Under the pieces are notes generated by a model. It did not search any database, was not told where the DNA came from, and was given only the letters and a program-made list of their open reading frames with translations. Positions 34,427 to 43,203 of a DNA stretch of 64,000 nucleotides are shown in pieces. Source of the DNA: Cardiobacterium hominis. GTDB lineage: Bacteria; Pseudomonadota; Gammaproteobacteria; Cardiobacteriales; Cardiobacteriaceae. The stretch covers positions 62,001-126,000 of the forward strand of contig NZ_LR134365.1 of the NCBI RefSeq assembly GCF_900637305.1. Direction: 5' to 3'. The number at the start of each line of letters is the position of its first letter. Position 1 is the first letter of the stretch. A program made the translations under genes and the position numbers.

Positions 34427-36892
34427 TCAACTGGCGCCGCTGTCTGGCAGGTTAGCGATGTCGTCTTTGTTCTCCACATGGAATGCCTCCGCCGGTTTTT
34501 CCGCCGCGACGGGCGCCGGATGCGTCTTGCCTTCGGCGCGATAGCGCACATGCAGCGGCGGCGCGCTGCCGTCTTTGTCCTGACCGAAATAGATTTCCAT
34601 GTGCGGGAACGGCATTTCTATACCGGCGGCGTCAAAATACATTTTCACCAAGCGGTTGTACGCGCGTCCGACGACCCATTGATCGCCCGGCGTGGTTTTG
34701 ATAGAAACGCGCAACATCACCGCGCTGTCGGCCAATTGCGACACGCCCTGAATGTTGATGGGTTCCAGAATATAACGCTTCATTTCTCCTTTGACCAATT
34801 CATTGAATGCCGCGCGTAATTGTTCTATCGCTTCGTCAATGTTTTCGCGATAGGCGATGCCGTATTCGGCGATATGGTTGGCATGGCCGCGCATGTAATT
34901 GGACACGCGGGTGACGTTGGAAAAGGGAATCAAGTGATAGGTACCGGAGCTGTCGCGAATGCCGACCGAACGGATGCCTACTTGCTCGGCGCGGCCGGTA
35001 ATGCCATCGACGGTCACAATGTCGCCGGTGTTAATCGCATTTTCAATCTGGAAGAAAATTCCGGTAATCACGTCTTTTACCAGGGTCTGCGCCCCGAAAC
35101 CGACGGCCAAACCGAATACCCCGGCACCGGCGATGAGCGGCCCGATGTTAATGCCGATTTCTGTCAGAATCATAATGGCGGTACTGGCAAAGATAATCAC
35201 CGCCCAGGCGCTTCTGAATAGCGACAATAAGGTTTGGGTGCGCACGCTGGGTGCCGCGCCAATTTCCGCACTCAAATAGCGCTCAATGAATACTACCGAC
35301 ATCAGCCAGGTAATCAGCGCCACCGCCAGAATGATAAAGATATTCCAGAATTTGCTGACCAGCAACAGGCCACGCGGTGATGCCGCCCAGGCATTCAGGT
35401 CTATGACACTCCAGGCATCCAGCAGGCTGAAGCATACCAGCCAAATCATGCCGAATCGCAGAAAACGCAATCCCAATGGCACATAGAAATTCAGCCTTTT
35501 TGCCAATCCGGGTAAACGCCGCGCGGTCTCCGGTTTGAAGCGGATTTCGCGGTGAATGTATTGTGTCATCAAGGCGGAAAGCAATAATCCGCCGCAGACC
35601 CAGAGAATGGTATAGGAAGTCGCACGCAAGACATACGGCAATTCTTTTTCGCCACTGAGCAGGTTCAAAACAAGCAGCATCAGGAAATAGGCAATGGCGA
35701 GCAAATGCCAAATGGAGGAAAAGACGCGCAAGGCGCCCGCAAAAATCACGCTATTGGTTTCTTCTGCATAATGGCGCAATGCCAGGCGTACCGCGCTCCG
35801 CTGGCGAATAACAACCACCATGCCATAAATAAAGGCGCTTAATGCCAATAGCGCGGAGAACACCATGCCGAGCGATGGCGACAAATTGATTTTAATCAGC
35901 GGAAAGGCCACCAGATAACCATAGCCGAGCAAATGCAGCAGTGTGGCAAACCAGCGGTTCCAATAAATTGCCGTTGCATCTGTACACGGCAATAAACGCA
36001 AGCCCGGATAGCGTGGGTAAAAAACGGTGCGGATACCGATTTTCAATAATTCAATCGCGACAAAGGCGCGCATAAAAAACGCCGCCTGCGTCGTCATTGT
36101 CCCCGTTTCGCCGACGAGCAACACCGCCATCAAGCTGCAAAAGAGGAGTGAAAGCGCGAGCACCAGAACGTCGAGCAGCGACACGCCGACCACGCCCAAC
36201 AGACGGCGCACCAGCGGGGTAAAGCGTCCTTCGCGCAAGACCCGCTCCTGCAAGCGCCGCTTGAGCGGGCGGCTTGCCAGTTGCAAACCGCGTAAAAACA
36301 GCAAGGTAGCGCCGATAATCAGCGCCAGATTGAGCGTCGCCTGCCAGAACATCTCGAAATTCACCGAGCGCAGCATCAAATCGCGCCCGGAAAAGGCGCC
36401 GACCAGCGCATCCCAACTGTCGCTGATGCGCGTCCCCACCTCGCGCAGCACTTGCACCGCCGCTCCGGCAACTTTCTTCGGCCACGCCGCCGCAGAGACG
36501 ACCGCCGCGCGCGCGTTTTCCGCGACCGATTTCAGCGCTTCCGCCTCGGCCTGCTTGTTGTCTTTCTTCTCCTCAGCCGGTGCCGCCTCGGCCGCTGCCT
36601 CGTCTTTCGCCGCCTCACCCGTGGCGACATCGCCCTGCGGCGCGTCATTGCCCGCCGCTGCGGCATCTGGCGCTGCCTCTGCCGTTGTCGCCTCGCTTTT
36701 TGCCTTGTCCGCTTTTTCCGTGGCGTCCAGCTGTCGCAGTTGCGCAATCAGTACCTTGCGCTGCGCCGGATTTTCCAGCACATCGGCCAGCGCTGCCCAG
36801 GCTGCCTTGTCGTCAGCCTTACCCGCATCGCGCTCTGCCGCAAACGTCGCAACGCCAAAAAACAAAAAGAAAAACAGACAAAAACGCCACAT
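34427..36892 (-). CDS. ybiO: MscS-family mechanosensitive channel, YbiO-like
   Basis: The 821-residue protein has a signal peptide, then an N-terminal segment AAWAALADVLENPAQRKVLIAQLR that matches the YbiO N-terminus. A long Ala/Glu/Lys low-complexity linker follows (about 55-125), then about ten membrane helices. The C-terminal MscS module has the pore helix AGAGVFGLAVGFGAQTLVKDVITGIF and the beta domain IENAINTGDIVTVDGITG. It should open under membrane tension to release solutes. It is about 80 residues longer than E. coli YbiO, mostly through the linker. GGGAGAAG precedes the ATG. Confidence 0.9.
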   Translation of the reverse strand: MWRFCLFFFLFFGVATFAAERDAGKADDKAAWAALADVLENPAQRKVLIAQLRQLDATEKADKAKSEATTAEAAPDAAAAGNDAPQGDVATGEAAKDEAAAEAAPAEEKKDNKQAEAEALKSVAENARAAVVSAAAWPKKVAGAAVQVLREVGTRISDSWDALVGAFSGRDLMLRSVNFEMFWQATLNLALIIGATLLFLRGLQLASRPLKRRLQERVLREGRFTPLVRRLLGVVGVSLLDVLVLALSLLFCSLMAVLLVGETGTMTTQAAFFMRAFVAIELLKIGIRTVFYPRYPGLRLLPCTDATAIYWNRWFATLLHLLGYGYLVAFPLIKINLSPSLGMVFSALLALSAFIYGMVVVIRQRSAVRLALRHYAEETNSVIFAGALRVFSSIWHLLAIAYFLMLLVLNLLSGEKELPYVLRATSYTILWVCGGLLLSALMTQYIHREIRFKPETARRLPGLAKRLNFYVPLGLRFLRFGMIWLVCFSLLDAWSVIDLNAWAASPRGLLLVSKFWNIFIILAVALITWLMSVVFIERYLSAEIGAAPSVRTQTLLSLFRSAWAVIIFASTAIMILTEIGINIGPLIAGAGVFGLAVGFGAQTLVKDVITGIFFQIENAINTGDIVTVDGITGRAEQVGIRSVGIRDSSGTYHLIPFSNVTRVSNYMRGHANHIAEYGIAYRENIDEAIEQLRAAFNELVKGEMKRYILEPINIQGVSQLADSAVMLRVSIKTTPGDQWVVGRAYNRLVKMYFDAAGIEMPFPHMEIYFGQDKDGSAPPLHVRYRAEGKTHPAPVAAEKPAEAFHVENKDDIANLPDSGAS

Positions 36893-36911
36893 AATCTTCT
36901 CCCATCAAACC

Positions 36912-37055
36912 CATTTACATACACAACGAGCGCTACCCTGTATGCATATAGCCATCCACGCAAAGCCCTGTACGGTGTTGCGCCGCCTCGCCGTACAACC
37001 GCGTACTGTCTTCGGCGGCGCGCCTTGTACAGAACTTTGCGTGTATAGCTATAAA
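36912..37055. repeat. Composite palindromic repeat between ybiO and truB
   Basis: It starts with ATTTACATACA...GCGCTACCC-TGTATGCATAT (36912-36950), the small inverted repeat also found at 52.1-53.3 kb. The 100-bp core follows: CGCAAAGCCCTGTAC ... TTGTACAGAACTTTGCG, with inner GCCGCCTCGCCGTAC / GTACTGTCTTCGGCGGC. It is the reverse-complement counterpart of 23889-24024. Its end TATAGCTATAAA abuts the truB stop codon. No gene is present. Confidence 0.75.
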
Positions 37056-37952
37056 TCATGCTGGCGGCAACGCGCACAGCCGCTGCGGAAACACCCGCCC
37101 GTCGCGCGCCTCGCCGACGCCAAAAAACCGTGCGCCGTCGTACAGCGCGACCTCGCCGTGCGGCGCGGCGCAGGCGATGTCGTTGCCGTTGCGGATAAAG
37201 CGCAGCTTCTCCGGCGGCACCACCACCCGCGGCAAATGCGCGACGCAGCAATCGAGCGGCAACAGTAGCGCTTGCAACGCTGTCATGTCGCCCGCTTCCT
37301 GCCAGGCGCGCAGTGTGGCGAGCGGCGTCATCGCCGTCAGTCCCGCGACCGCCACCCGCCGCAGCGCGTGCGTATGTCCGGCGCTGCCGAGTGCTGCCGC
37401 CATGTCGCGCAGCAGGCTGCGGATGTACGTCCCCTTGCTGCAACGCACGAAAAAGCGCGCGCCGTCGCCGTCCATGCCCAGAAAACGCAATTCGTGAATG
37501 ACCACCTCGCGCGCTTCCAGCTGCGGCAATTCGCCGCGCCGCGCCAGCGCATAAGCGCGTTCGCCGCCGACTTTCAGCGCGGAATAGACCGGCGGCACCT
37601 GCCGCTGCACGCCGCTGAAACCTGCGCACAGCGCTACCCAGTCCACCGCATCCAGCGGCGGCGGCGCGGCTTCGCGGATAACCGCGCCGCTGAGGTCGCC
37701 AGTATCCGTTTCCGTGCCGAAGGCGAGCGTCGCCTCATAGGCCTTGTCGCCGTCCAGAAAATAGCGGCCGAACTTGCTCGCCTCGCCGAACAGCACCGGC
37801 AACAGCCCGGTGGCAAAGGGGTCAAGCGTGCCGCCATGCCCCGCCTTCTCCGCCTGATACAGCCAGCGCGCCTGCTGCAACGCCTGGTTGCTGCTGATAC
37901 CGGCGGGTTTGTCGAGCAGTAGTACGCCGTCGATTTTTTTGCGCTTGCCCAT
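37056..37952 (-). CDS. truB: tRNA pseudouridine(55) synthase TruB
   Basis: The 298-residue protein has the conserved N-terminus GVLLLDKPAGISSN, the catalytic Asp in HGGTLDPFATG, and RQVPPVYSALKVGGERAYALAR. The C-terminal part has a PUA-like tail. It isomerises U55 in the T-loop of tRNAs. AGGAG lies 8 nt before the ATG. It is not in the usual rbfA-truB-rpsO operon here, but alone and divergent from the pabB-pabC fusion. Confidence 0.95.
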   Translation of the reverse strand: MGKRKKIDGVLLLDKPAGISSNQALQQARWLYQAEKAGHGGTLDPFATGLLPVLFGEASKFGRYFLDGDKAYEATLAFGTETDTGDLSGAVIREAAPPPLDAVDWVALCAGFSGVQRQVPPVYSALKVGGERAYALARRGELPQLEAREVVIHELRFLGMDGDGARFFVRCSKGTYIRSLLRDMAAALGSAGHTHALRRVAVAGLTAMTPLATLRAWQEAGDMTALQALLLPLDCCVAHLPRVVVPPEKLRFIRNGNDIACAAPHGEVALYDGARFFGVGEARDGRVFPQRLCALPPA

Positions 37953-38029
37953 CGCAACACTCCTGAAAAAACAGCGCGCATTTTAGCAGCCGCGTTGCGC
38001 TTATAATTGATAACTTTTCCGCCCCCGCC

Positions 38030-39772
38030 ATGACCATTCCCTACCTCCTCCTTGACGACGCCCGCGCCGGGCGCGCCCGCCTTTACCGCGACCACATCCG
38101 CCGCGACACCCTCGCCGCCGCCGACCTCGACCAGCTTGATGCCCTGCTCGCACGCGGTTGGGCGGAAGGCCTGCACGCCGCGCTGCGCATCCCTTATGAA
38201 TTCGGCCTTGCCCTGATGGAGCTCGCCGAGAGCGCGCCGCCGCTCGTCCTCGACTGGTATGCCCGCCTCGACCAATTACACGGCGACGCCATCGACGCCT
38301 GGCTGCGCGACCAGCACGACGGCGCACCCGCCGGCCTGCTTGACCTGCGCTTTGACACCGACCGCGCCGCTTATGCCCGCACCATCGCCGCCATCCACGA
38401 ACTCATCCGCGCCGGCAACACCTACCAAATCAACTACACCCTGCGCGCGACCGCCGCAAGCTACGGCAACCCCGTCGCCCTCTACCAGCGCCTGCGCGCG
38501 CTGCAACCCGCACCTTATGCGGCGCTCGCCTGGCATCCCGCCGACGGCCACACCCTTTGCCTCTCGCCCGAACTCTTTCTCGCCCGCGACGGCGACCACC
38601 TCCACACCTTGCCGATGAAAGGCACGGCGCGCGCCGCGGGCGACATCGAAGCGGCAAAGGCGGCGCTTGCCCGCGACCCGAAAAACCGCGCCGAGAACAC
38701 GATGATTGTCGATTTGCTGCGCAATGACTTGAGCAAAATCGCGCGCCCGCACGGCGTGAGCGTCAGCGACGCCTTCCACGTCGCCCGCCACGGCGAAGTT
38801 CTGCAAATGACCAGCCGCGTCAATGCCCGGCTGCGCCCCGGCATCACGCACGCCGCCATCCTGCGCGCCGCCTACCCCTGCGGCTCCATCACCGGCGCGC
38901 CGAAACGCATCACCATACAATACATCGCCGCGCTGGAGGGCAGCCCGCGCGACCTCTACACCGGCGCGCTCGGCTATATCGAGCCGGAGGAAATGCGGCT
39001 GAACGTCGCCATCCGCACCCTGCAAATCACCGACGGCCACGCCCGCTTCGGCGTCGGCTCCGGCATCACCATCGACAGCGACGCTGACGACGAATACCGC
39101 GAATGCCAACTCAAAGCCGCCTTCCTCCGCCACCCGCCGGACATCGGCCTCATCGAAACCCTGCGCGTTGAAAATGGCGAACCGCAACAGCTTGACGCGC
39201 ATCTCGCCCGCCTTGCCGCCAGCGCTGCCGCCTTGGGACTGCCCTGCGACGTTGCCGCAATTCGGGCGGCAGTTATCGCGCGCTGTGCGGCTGGCACACA
39301 ACCCCAGCGCCTGAAAATCACCCTGCAACACGACGGCACGCCGCAACTCGAACGCGCGCCGCTTGATGCCATCGCCCGCGACGTCCTCGTCTGCGAACAC
39401 GGCACGCCGCTGCCCGACCGCGACCCGCTGCGCCGCCACAAAAGCACGCACCGCGCCCATCTCGACCGCATCTGGCAGGCCGCCGTTGCCGCTGGCGCGT
39501 TCGACGCGTTGCTTTACAACGAAAGCGGCTACCTGCTCGAAGGCGCGCGCAGCAGCGTCTTCCTGCAAATCGACGGCGCCTGGCACACCCCACCGCTCGC
39601 GCTCGACATCCTGCCCGGTATCGCCCGCGCCCGCCTCCTCGCCGAACCGGCGCTGATTGGCACGACACACATCACAGAAAGCCGCCTGAGCCGCGGCGAC
39701 GTCGCCCGCGCCACGCGCATCTGCCTCGCCAACAGCCTGCGCGGCATCCTCACCGCCCGCCGGATTGCCTGA
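38030..39772 (+). CDS. pabB: Aminodeoxychorismate synthase component I fused to aminodeoxychorismate lyase
   Basis: The 580-residue fusion has an N-terminal PabB chorismate-binding domain (about 1-365) with YQINYTLR, PMKGTARA, NDLSKIA, GSITGAPKRITI and a final GVGSGITIDSDADDEY. The C-terminal PabC-like class-IV aminotransferase domain has the PLP Lys in RRHKSTHR and NESGYLLEGARSSVFL, then ILPGIARARLL. Together the domains make 4-aminobenzoate from chorismate, with a PabA amidotransferase encoded elsewhere. The gene is 2 nt from the AraC-type gene that follows. A TATAAT lies at 38002-38007 without a good -35. Confidence 0.93.
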   Translation: MTIPYLLLDDARAGRARLYRDHIRRDTLAAADLDQLDALLARGWAEGLHAALRIPYEFGLALMELAESAPPLVLDWYARLDQLHGDAIDAWLRDQHDGAPAGLLDLRFDTDRAAYARTIAAIHELIRAGNTYQINYTLRATAASYGNPVALYQRLRALQPAPYAALAWHPADGHTLCLSPELFLARDGDHLHTLPMKGTARAAGDIEAAKAALARDPKNRAENTMIVDLLRNDLSKIARPHGVSVSDAFHVARHGEVLQMTSRVNARLRPGITHAAILRAAYPCGSITGAPKRITIQYIAALEGSPRDLYTGALGYIEPEEMRLNVAIRTLQITDGHARFGVGSGITIDSDADDEYRECQLKAAFLRHPPDIGLIETLRVENGEPQQLDAHLARLAASAAALGLPCDVAAIRAAVIARCAAGTQPQRLKITLQHDGTPQLERAPLDAIARDVLVCEHGTPLPDRDPLRRHKSTHRAHLDRIWQAAVAAGAFDALLYNESGYLLEGARSSVFLQIDGAWHTPPLALDILPGIARARLLAEPALIGTTHITESRLSRGDVARATRICLANSLRGILTARRIA

Positions 39773-39774
39773 CC

Positions 39775-40554
39775 ATGACCGTCCCCCTCGCCACCATTTG
39801 CGCCCACATCCGCGCCACCCTGCCTGACTGCACCCCGGCGAGCGTCGCCGCGCATTTCGCCTTGAGCCGCTTCCACTTGAGCCGCCGCTTTCACCGCGAA
39901 ACCGGTCTGCCGCTGCGCGACTACATCGCAGCGCTGAAAATCGAACACGGCATCGCCGCACTGGTCGCACAAAAGCCGGTTATCGACTCGCAACTCGATG
40001 CCGGACACGAAAGCGCCGCGACCTACAGCCACACCTTCCGCGTCGCGACCGGCATTGCCCCCGCCCGTTACCGCGACAAAATCGCCGCCTACAGCGCGAC
40101 CCTTTCCGCCGAACTCGCCTGCCCGCAGCCGCGCACCTTCAGCTATCACGGCTATGCGCCGCAACAACACCCGCAGCCACGGGCGCTTACCGTGCGCCTT
40201 CGCGGCGGCGAGGCGCGGCACGTCGTCTTCGCCGGACTCTTTCCCGCGCCCATTCCGCGCGGCGTGCCGGTACTGGGTCGCGCCCTGTTCCATTGCCGCG
40301 AATTTCGCATTGATGCCGTCCCCGACGGCACCTACTACCTGCTTGCCTGCGAAATCCCGAAAAGCCGCAACCCGCTGCGCTATTTCCGCCTCGATCACTG
40401 CCTGCGCGCGCTGCACCCGGCGCCCGTTACCTTCCCGCTCCCTGCCGCCACGACTATCGAGCTCTCCCTGCGTCCGTTTGCGCCGAGCGACCCGCCGATA
40501 ACCGTCAACCTGCCGAAACTGCTTTACGATTTCCTGCGCCAGCGCAATCCATGA
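39775..40554 (+). CDS. AraC-family regulator with C-terminal effector-like domain
   Basis: The 259-residue protein has an N-terminal AraC/XylS helix-turn-helix pair (about 5-105; FALSRFHLSRRFHRETGLPLRDYI, then ATYSHTFRVATGIAPARYRD). After it comes an about 140-residue domain of the GyrI/effector-binding or Rob-like type (ARHVVFAGLFPAPIPRGVPV, DGTYYLLACEIPKS). The HTH-first order is as in Rob/SoxS-like regulators. It starts 2 nt after pabB and is probably co-transcribed. The second helix-turn-helix has an unusual IDSQLDAGHESAATYSHTF sequence. Target genes unknown. Confidence 0.78.
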   Translation: MTVPLATICAHIRATLPDCTPASVAAHFALSRFHLSRRFHRETGLPLRDYIAALKIEHGIAALVAQKPVIDSQLDAGHESAATYSHTFRVATGIAPARYRDKIAAYSATLSAELACPQPRTFSYHGYAPQQHPQPRALTVRLRGGEARHVVFAGLFPAPIPRGVPVLGRALFHCREFRIDAVPDGTYYLLACEIPKSRNPLRYFRLDHCLRALHPAPVTFPLPAATTIELSLRPFAPSDPPITVNLPKLLYDFLRQRNP

Positions 40555-40613
40555 CAAGCCGCGCGGCGCGGGCGGCGCTATCCTGTCGCGCCTTATCAAC
40601 AACAGGAGCTGAC

Positions 40614-40994
40614 ATGAAAAACCCCGCCAACTGGTTCACCCTTTACGTGCGCGACCTGGCGCGTGCCAAAGCCTTCTACGAAGCCGTTTTCCAGATTGCG
40701 CTGGAAGACCTGCCGGTTGAAGGCACTGATGCGCGCTATTGCAAGTTCCCCAGCGACCACGACGCGCCCGGCTGCAGCGGCATGCTCTGCCACGACCCGC
40801 AGCAACCCTTTACCCCTGGCAATACCGTCCTGCTCTATTTCGCCTGCGACGACTGCGCGATTGAGGCGGCACGCGCCGCGCAGCATGGCGGCAAGGTGCT
40901 GATTGGCAAGACCGCCATCGGCAACGATTACGGCTTTGACGCGGTGATTGAAGACAGCGAAGGCAACCGCATCGGCCTCTATTCGGCGCAGTAA
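40614..40994 (+). CDS. VOC-family (glyoxalase/dioxygenase fold) protein
   Basis: The product has 126 residues from the ATG after CAGGAGCTGAC. A single VOC domain: NWFTLYVRDLARAKAFYEAVF at the start, FACDDCAIEAARAAQHGGKV in the middle, GFDAVIEDSEGNRIGLYS at the end. It resembles the PhnB/YdeN-like subgroup of small VOC proteins, which includes metal-binding resistance proteins and enzymes of unknown function. It is about 60 nt behind the AraC-type gene on the same strand, and a strong terminator follows. Confidence 0.83.
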   Translation: MKNPANWFTLYVRDLARAKAFYEAVFQIALEDLPVEGTDARYCKFPSDHDAPGCSGMLCHDPQQPFTPGNTVLLYFACDDCAIEAARAAQHGGKVLIGKTAIGNDYGFDAVIEDSEGNRIGLYSAQ

Positions 40995-41007
40995 GCATCC
41001 GCGCAGA

Positions 41008-41041
41008 GATAAAAAAGCCACCCGACGGTGGCTTTTTTATC
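41008..41041 (+). terminator. Terminator after the VOC gene
   Basis: ATAAAAAAGCCACC-cgac-GGTGGCTTTTTTAT: perfect stem with A- and T-runs, usable in both directions. Confidence 0.9.
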
Positions 41042-41065
41042 TATCTAGGTGCCTCGCGTTGCAGA

Positions 41066-41098
41066 TAAAAAACCGCCGTGGTCGGCGGCGGTTTTTTG
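41066..41098 (-). terminator. Terminator after the secreted 160-residue protein
   Basis: AAAAAACCGCCG-tggtc-GGCGGCGGTTTTTT; on the minus strand it follows the stop codon by 4 nt and ends in a T-run. Confidence 0.85.
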
Positions 41099-41102
41099 CG
41101 GT

Positions 41103-41585
41103 TTAGCGGCGGCAGCGGGTGAAGTCGTGGCTTTCGCGGTCTTCCAAAATGAGCTGGTGCGCGCCGAGGTAGATGATGTTCGAGGCGACGGTCTGCTGCG
41201 GTTTGTCATTGACGTCACGCGCGATGTTTTCCGCCGCCGGGCGTACTTGCGCCTCGGTTTTGTTGGACAGGACGAGGCGCGGTTTGATGGTTTCCAGCAG
41301 GATTTTGTCGCCCGCCTGACGCCAGCTGCCATCCGAGGCGTAGTCGAAGTACAGCCGCGCCTGCGGGTTGTTTTTGCTGTAGATGCGCACTTCCAGTTTG
41401 CCTTCGCCGTGCAGGCTGCCGTCTTCTTTGTGCTGCCAGTGGGTGTTGTCGATAAAAATCAGGTAGTTGTTGCCGTATTGCTGGTAGCTGATGGTTTGGC
41501 AGCGCCAATTGCCGCTGATGCCGTCGCCCGCTGCGGCGCTGGCGATGCCCGTGAGAAGGAGGAGTGTGAGGAGGAGTTGCTTCAT
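41103..41585 (-). CDS. Secreted protein of unknown function
   Basis: The 160-residue protein has a signal peptide (LLLTLLLLTGIASAAAG). The mature part starts GISGNWRCQTISYQ and is predicted beta-rich, with WQHKEDGSLHGEGKLEVRIY and a C-terminal LILEDRESHDFTRC. Two cysteines, one near each end, could form a disulfide. The lipocalin-like beginning (GNWRC...) is suggestive only. It is the gene immediately downstream of miaA on the same strand, 30 nt away. No named family recognised. Confidence 0.65.
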   Translation of the reverse strand: MKQLLLTLLLLTGIASAAAGDGISGNWRCQTISYQQYGNNYLIFIDNTHWQHKEDGSLHGEGKLEVRIYSKNNPQARLYFDYASDGSWRQAGDKILLETIKPRLVLSNKTEAQVRPAAENIARDVNDKPQQTVASNIIYLGAHQLILEDRESHDFTRCRR

Positions 41586-41615
41586 GGTTTGCTCTAATTG
41601 TTTAACGGATGGTAA

Positions 41616-42581
41616 TTATATCGGCTTTGCCGGGGGCTGTTGCAGGTATTTTTCGATGGCATCGAGTGCGGCGGTGGGCTTGGCGAGCGGGTCATATTGG
41701 CTGATGGCGAGGTCGCGGCCAAGGCGGTTGTTCATCCAGGTGATTTGCCGTTTCGCCAGTTGGCGGCTGGCGATGATGGCCTGTTCGATGGCGCTTTCGC
41801 GGTCGCTCGCGCCATCCAGGTATTGCCAGATTTGCCGGTAACCGACGCTGCGCATGGAGGGCGCGGCGAGGGAGAGTTGCGGGCGGGCTTTGAGCGCGGC
41901 GACTTCCTCAATAAAGCCTTGCGCAATCATCATTTGAAAGCGCTCGGCGATACGCTGATGTAGCACGGCGCGTGCCGGATTGAGGCCAATGGCGAGTGTC
42001 GGCCACGGCGGGCGGCGCGTTTGTTGTGCGGCATAGAGCGCGCTGGGCGTCTGTCCGGTAGTCAGGATGAGCTCAAGGGCGCGGACGAGGCGCTGGCGGT
42101 CGTTGGGTTTGATGGACGCCGCCGTTTGCGGGTCAAGCCGCGCCAGTTCGGCGTGCAGGGCGGCGCTGCCCTCGGCGGCAAGGCGCGCTTCAATGCGGGC
42201 GCGATTCGCCGGATCGGCGGCGGGCAGGTCGTCAATGCCGGTATATAAAGTGTGGTAGTAGAGCATGGTGCCGCCAACCAGCACCGGGATTTGCCCACGG
42301 GCGTGCGCGGCGGCGATTTCACGGCGGGCATCGGTGGCAAAGCGCCCGGCGGAGTAGGGTTCTTCGGGGTCAAGGATGTCTATCAGCGCGTGCGGGTAGC
42401 GGGCCAGGGTGGCGGCATCCGGCTTGGCGCTGCCGATGTTCATGCCGCGGTAGATCTGCGCGGAGTCCACGCTGATGAGATGCACGGGGTAGCGGTCGGC
42501 GAGGGCGAAAGCGAGCGCGGTTTTGCCGGAAGCGGTCGGGCCGATGAGGCAGATGACGGGGCTCAAGGCTGTTTTTCCCAT
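41616..42581 (-). CDS. miaA: tRNA dimethylallyltransferase MiaA
   Basis: The 321-residue protein has the P-loop GPTASGKTALA, the DSAQIYRGMNIGSAKP segment with the catalytic Asp, and LVGGTMLYYHTLYTGI. Later SMRSVGYRQIWQYLDG and RQLAKRQITWMN complete the family pattern. It adds the dimethylallyl group to A37 of tRNAs reading UNN codons. The start at 42581 lies inside the 3' end of the histidine phosphatase gene (19-nt overlap), so translation is probably coupled. hfq, the usual next gene, does not follow. Confidence 0.96.
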   Translation of the reverse strand: MGKTALSPVICLIGPTASGKTALAFALADRYPVHLISVDSAQIYRGMNIGSAKPDAATLARYPHALIDILDPEEPYSAGRFATDARREIAAAHARGQIPVLVGGTMLYYHTLYTGIDDLPAADPANRARIEARLAAEGSAALHAELARLDPQTAASIKPNDRQRLVRALELILTTGQTPSALYAAQQTRRPPWPTLAIGLNPARAVLHQRIAERFQMMIAQGFIEEVAALKARPQLSLAAPSMRSVGYRQIWQYLDGASDRESAIEQAIIASRQLAKRQITWMNNRLGRDLAISQYDPLAKPTAALDAIEKYLQQPPAKPI

Positions 42582-43201
42582 GGCATGGCGGGTTGATGGC
42601 AGCGCAGGCGTAGGGTGTCGGTGCTGTCGCCTTGCAGTATCCAGACGGCGGTGTTGGGCATGGGCAGACCGCTCTGGAAGCGGCGGAAGGCGCTCATGTC
42701 GGCGGAGGTTTCGGCGCGAAAGCCGAGCAGCCGCCAGGCAAGCAGACCAATCCAGATGCCGTGGCCAAAGAGCAGGCTGCCGTCTTCGAGCTGCGGGTAG
42801 TGGTCGAGAAAGGCGCTGATGCGCCGGTTGAAGGCAGCGAAGCTGTCCGCACCCGCGCCGGTGCATTCCAGAGGGTCGGCGCGTTGCCAGTAGGCATCCG
42901 CCAGCGGGCGGCGCGCCGTGCCGTCCATGCCGCGAATCAGGTCAAAGGCAAGGCAGGAAAATTCGTTCAGCAGCTGCAAGGTTTGCGGCGTGATGCCGTG
43001 CGTGCGGCAGTAGGGCGCAGCGGTTTCATGGGTGCGGCGCAGTTCTGAGGTGTAAATGTGGACGCTTCGCGGCAGTCGGGCGACCAGCGCTTGCGCCTGT
43101 TCGCGTCCCAGGGGCGAGAGGGAGATGTCGCGCTCCGGTTTGCTGATGCCGCCGGCGTTGGCTTCGCTTTGGGCGTGGCGGATAAGGTAGAGGGTTTTCA
43201 T
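42563..43201 (-). CDS. Histidine phosphatase family protein
   Basis: The product has 212 residues from the ATG at 43201 (GGGGAA upstream). The phosphoglycerate-mutase-like active site LIRHAQSEANAGG is at the N-terminus, IYTSELRRTHETA supplies the second Arg, and SLLFGHGIWIGLL the second His. It is probably a small-molecule or sugar-phosphate phosphatase. It is placed between mutL (2 nt gap) and miaA (overlap), splitting the usual mutL-miaA pair. Substrate unknown. Confidence 0.87.
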   Translation of the reverse strand: MKTLYLIRHAQSEANAGGISKPERDISLSPLGREQAQALVARLPRSVHIYTSELRRTHETAAPYCRTHGITPQTLQLLNEFSCLAFDLIRGMDGTARRPLADAYWQRADPLECTGAGADSFAAFNRRISAFLDHYPQLEDGSLLFGHGIWIGLLAWRLLGFRAETSADMSAFRRFQSGLPMPNTAVWILQGDSTDTLRLRCHQPAMPWEKQP

Positions 43202-43203
43202 GG

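Noticed and set aside
38002..38007. TATAAT as a full promoter for the pabB-pabC fusion
   Set aside because: No acceptable -35 at 16-18 nt; kept only as a possible -10 remark.
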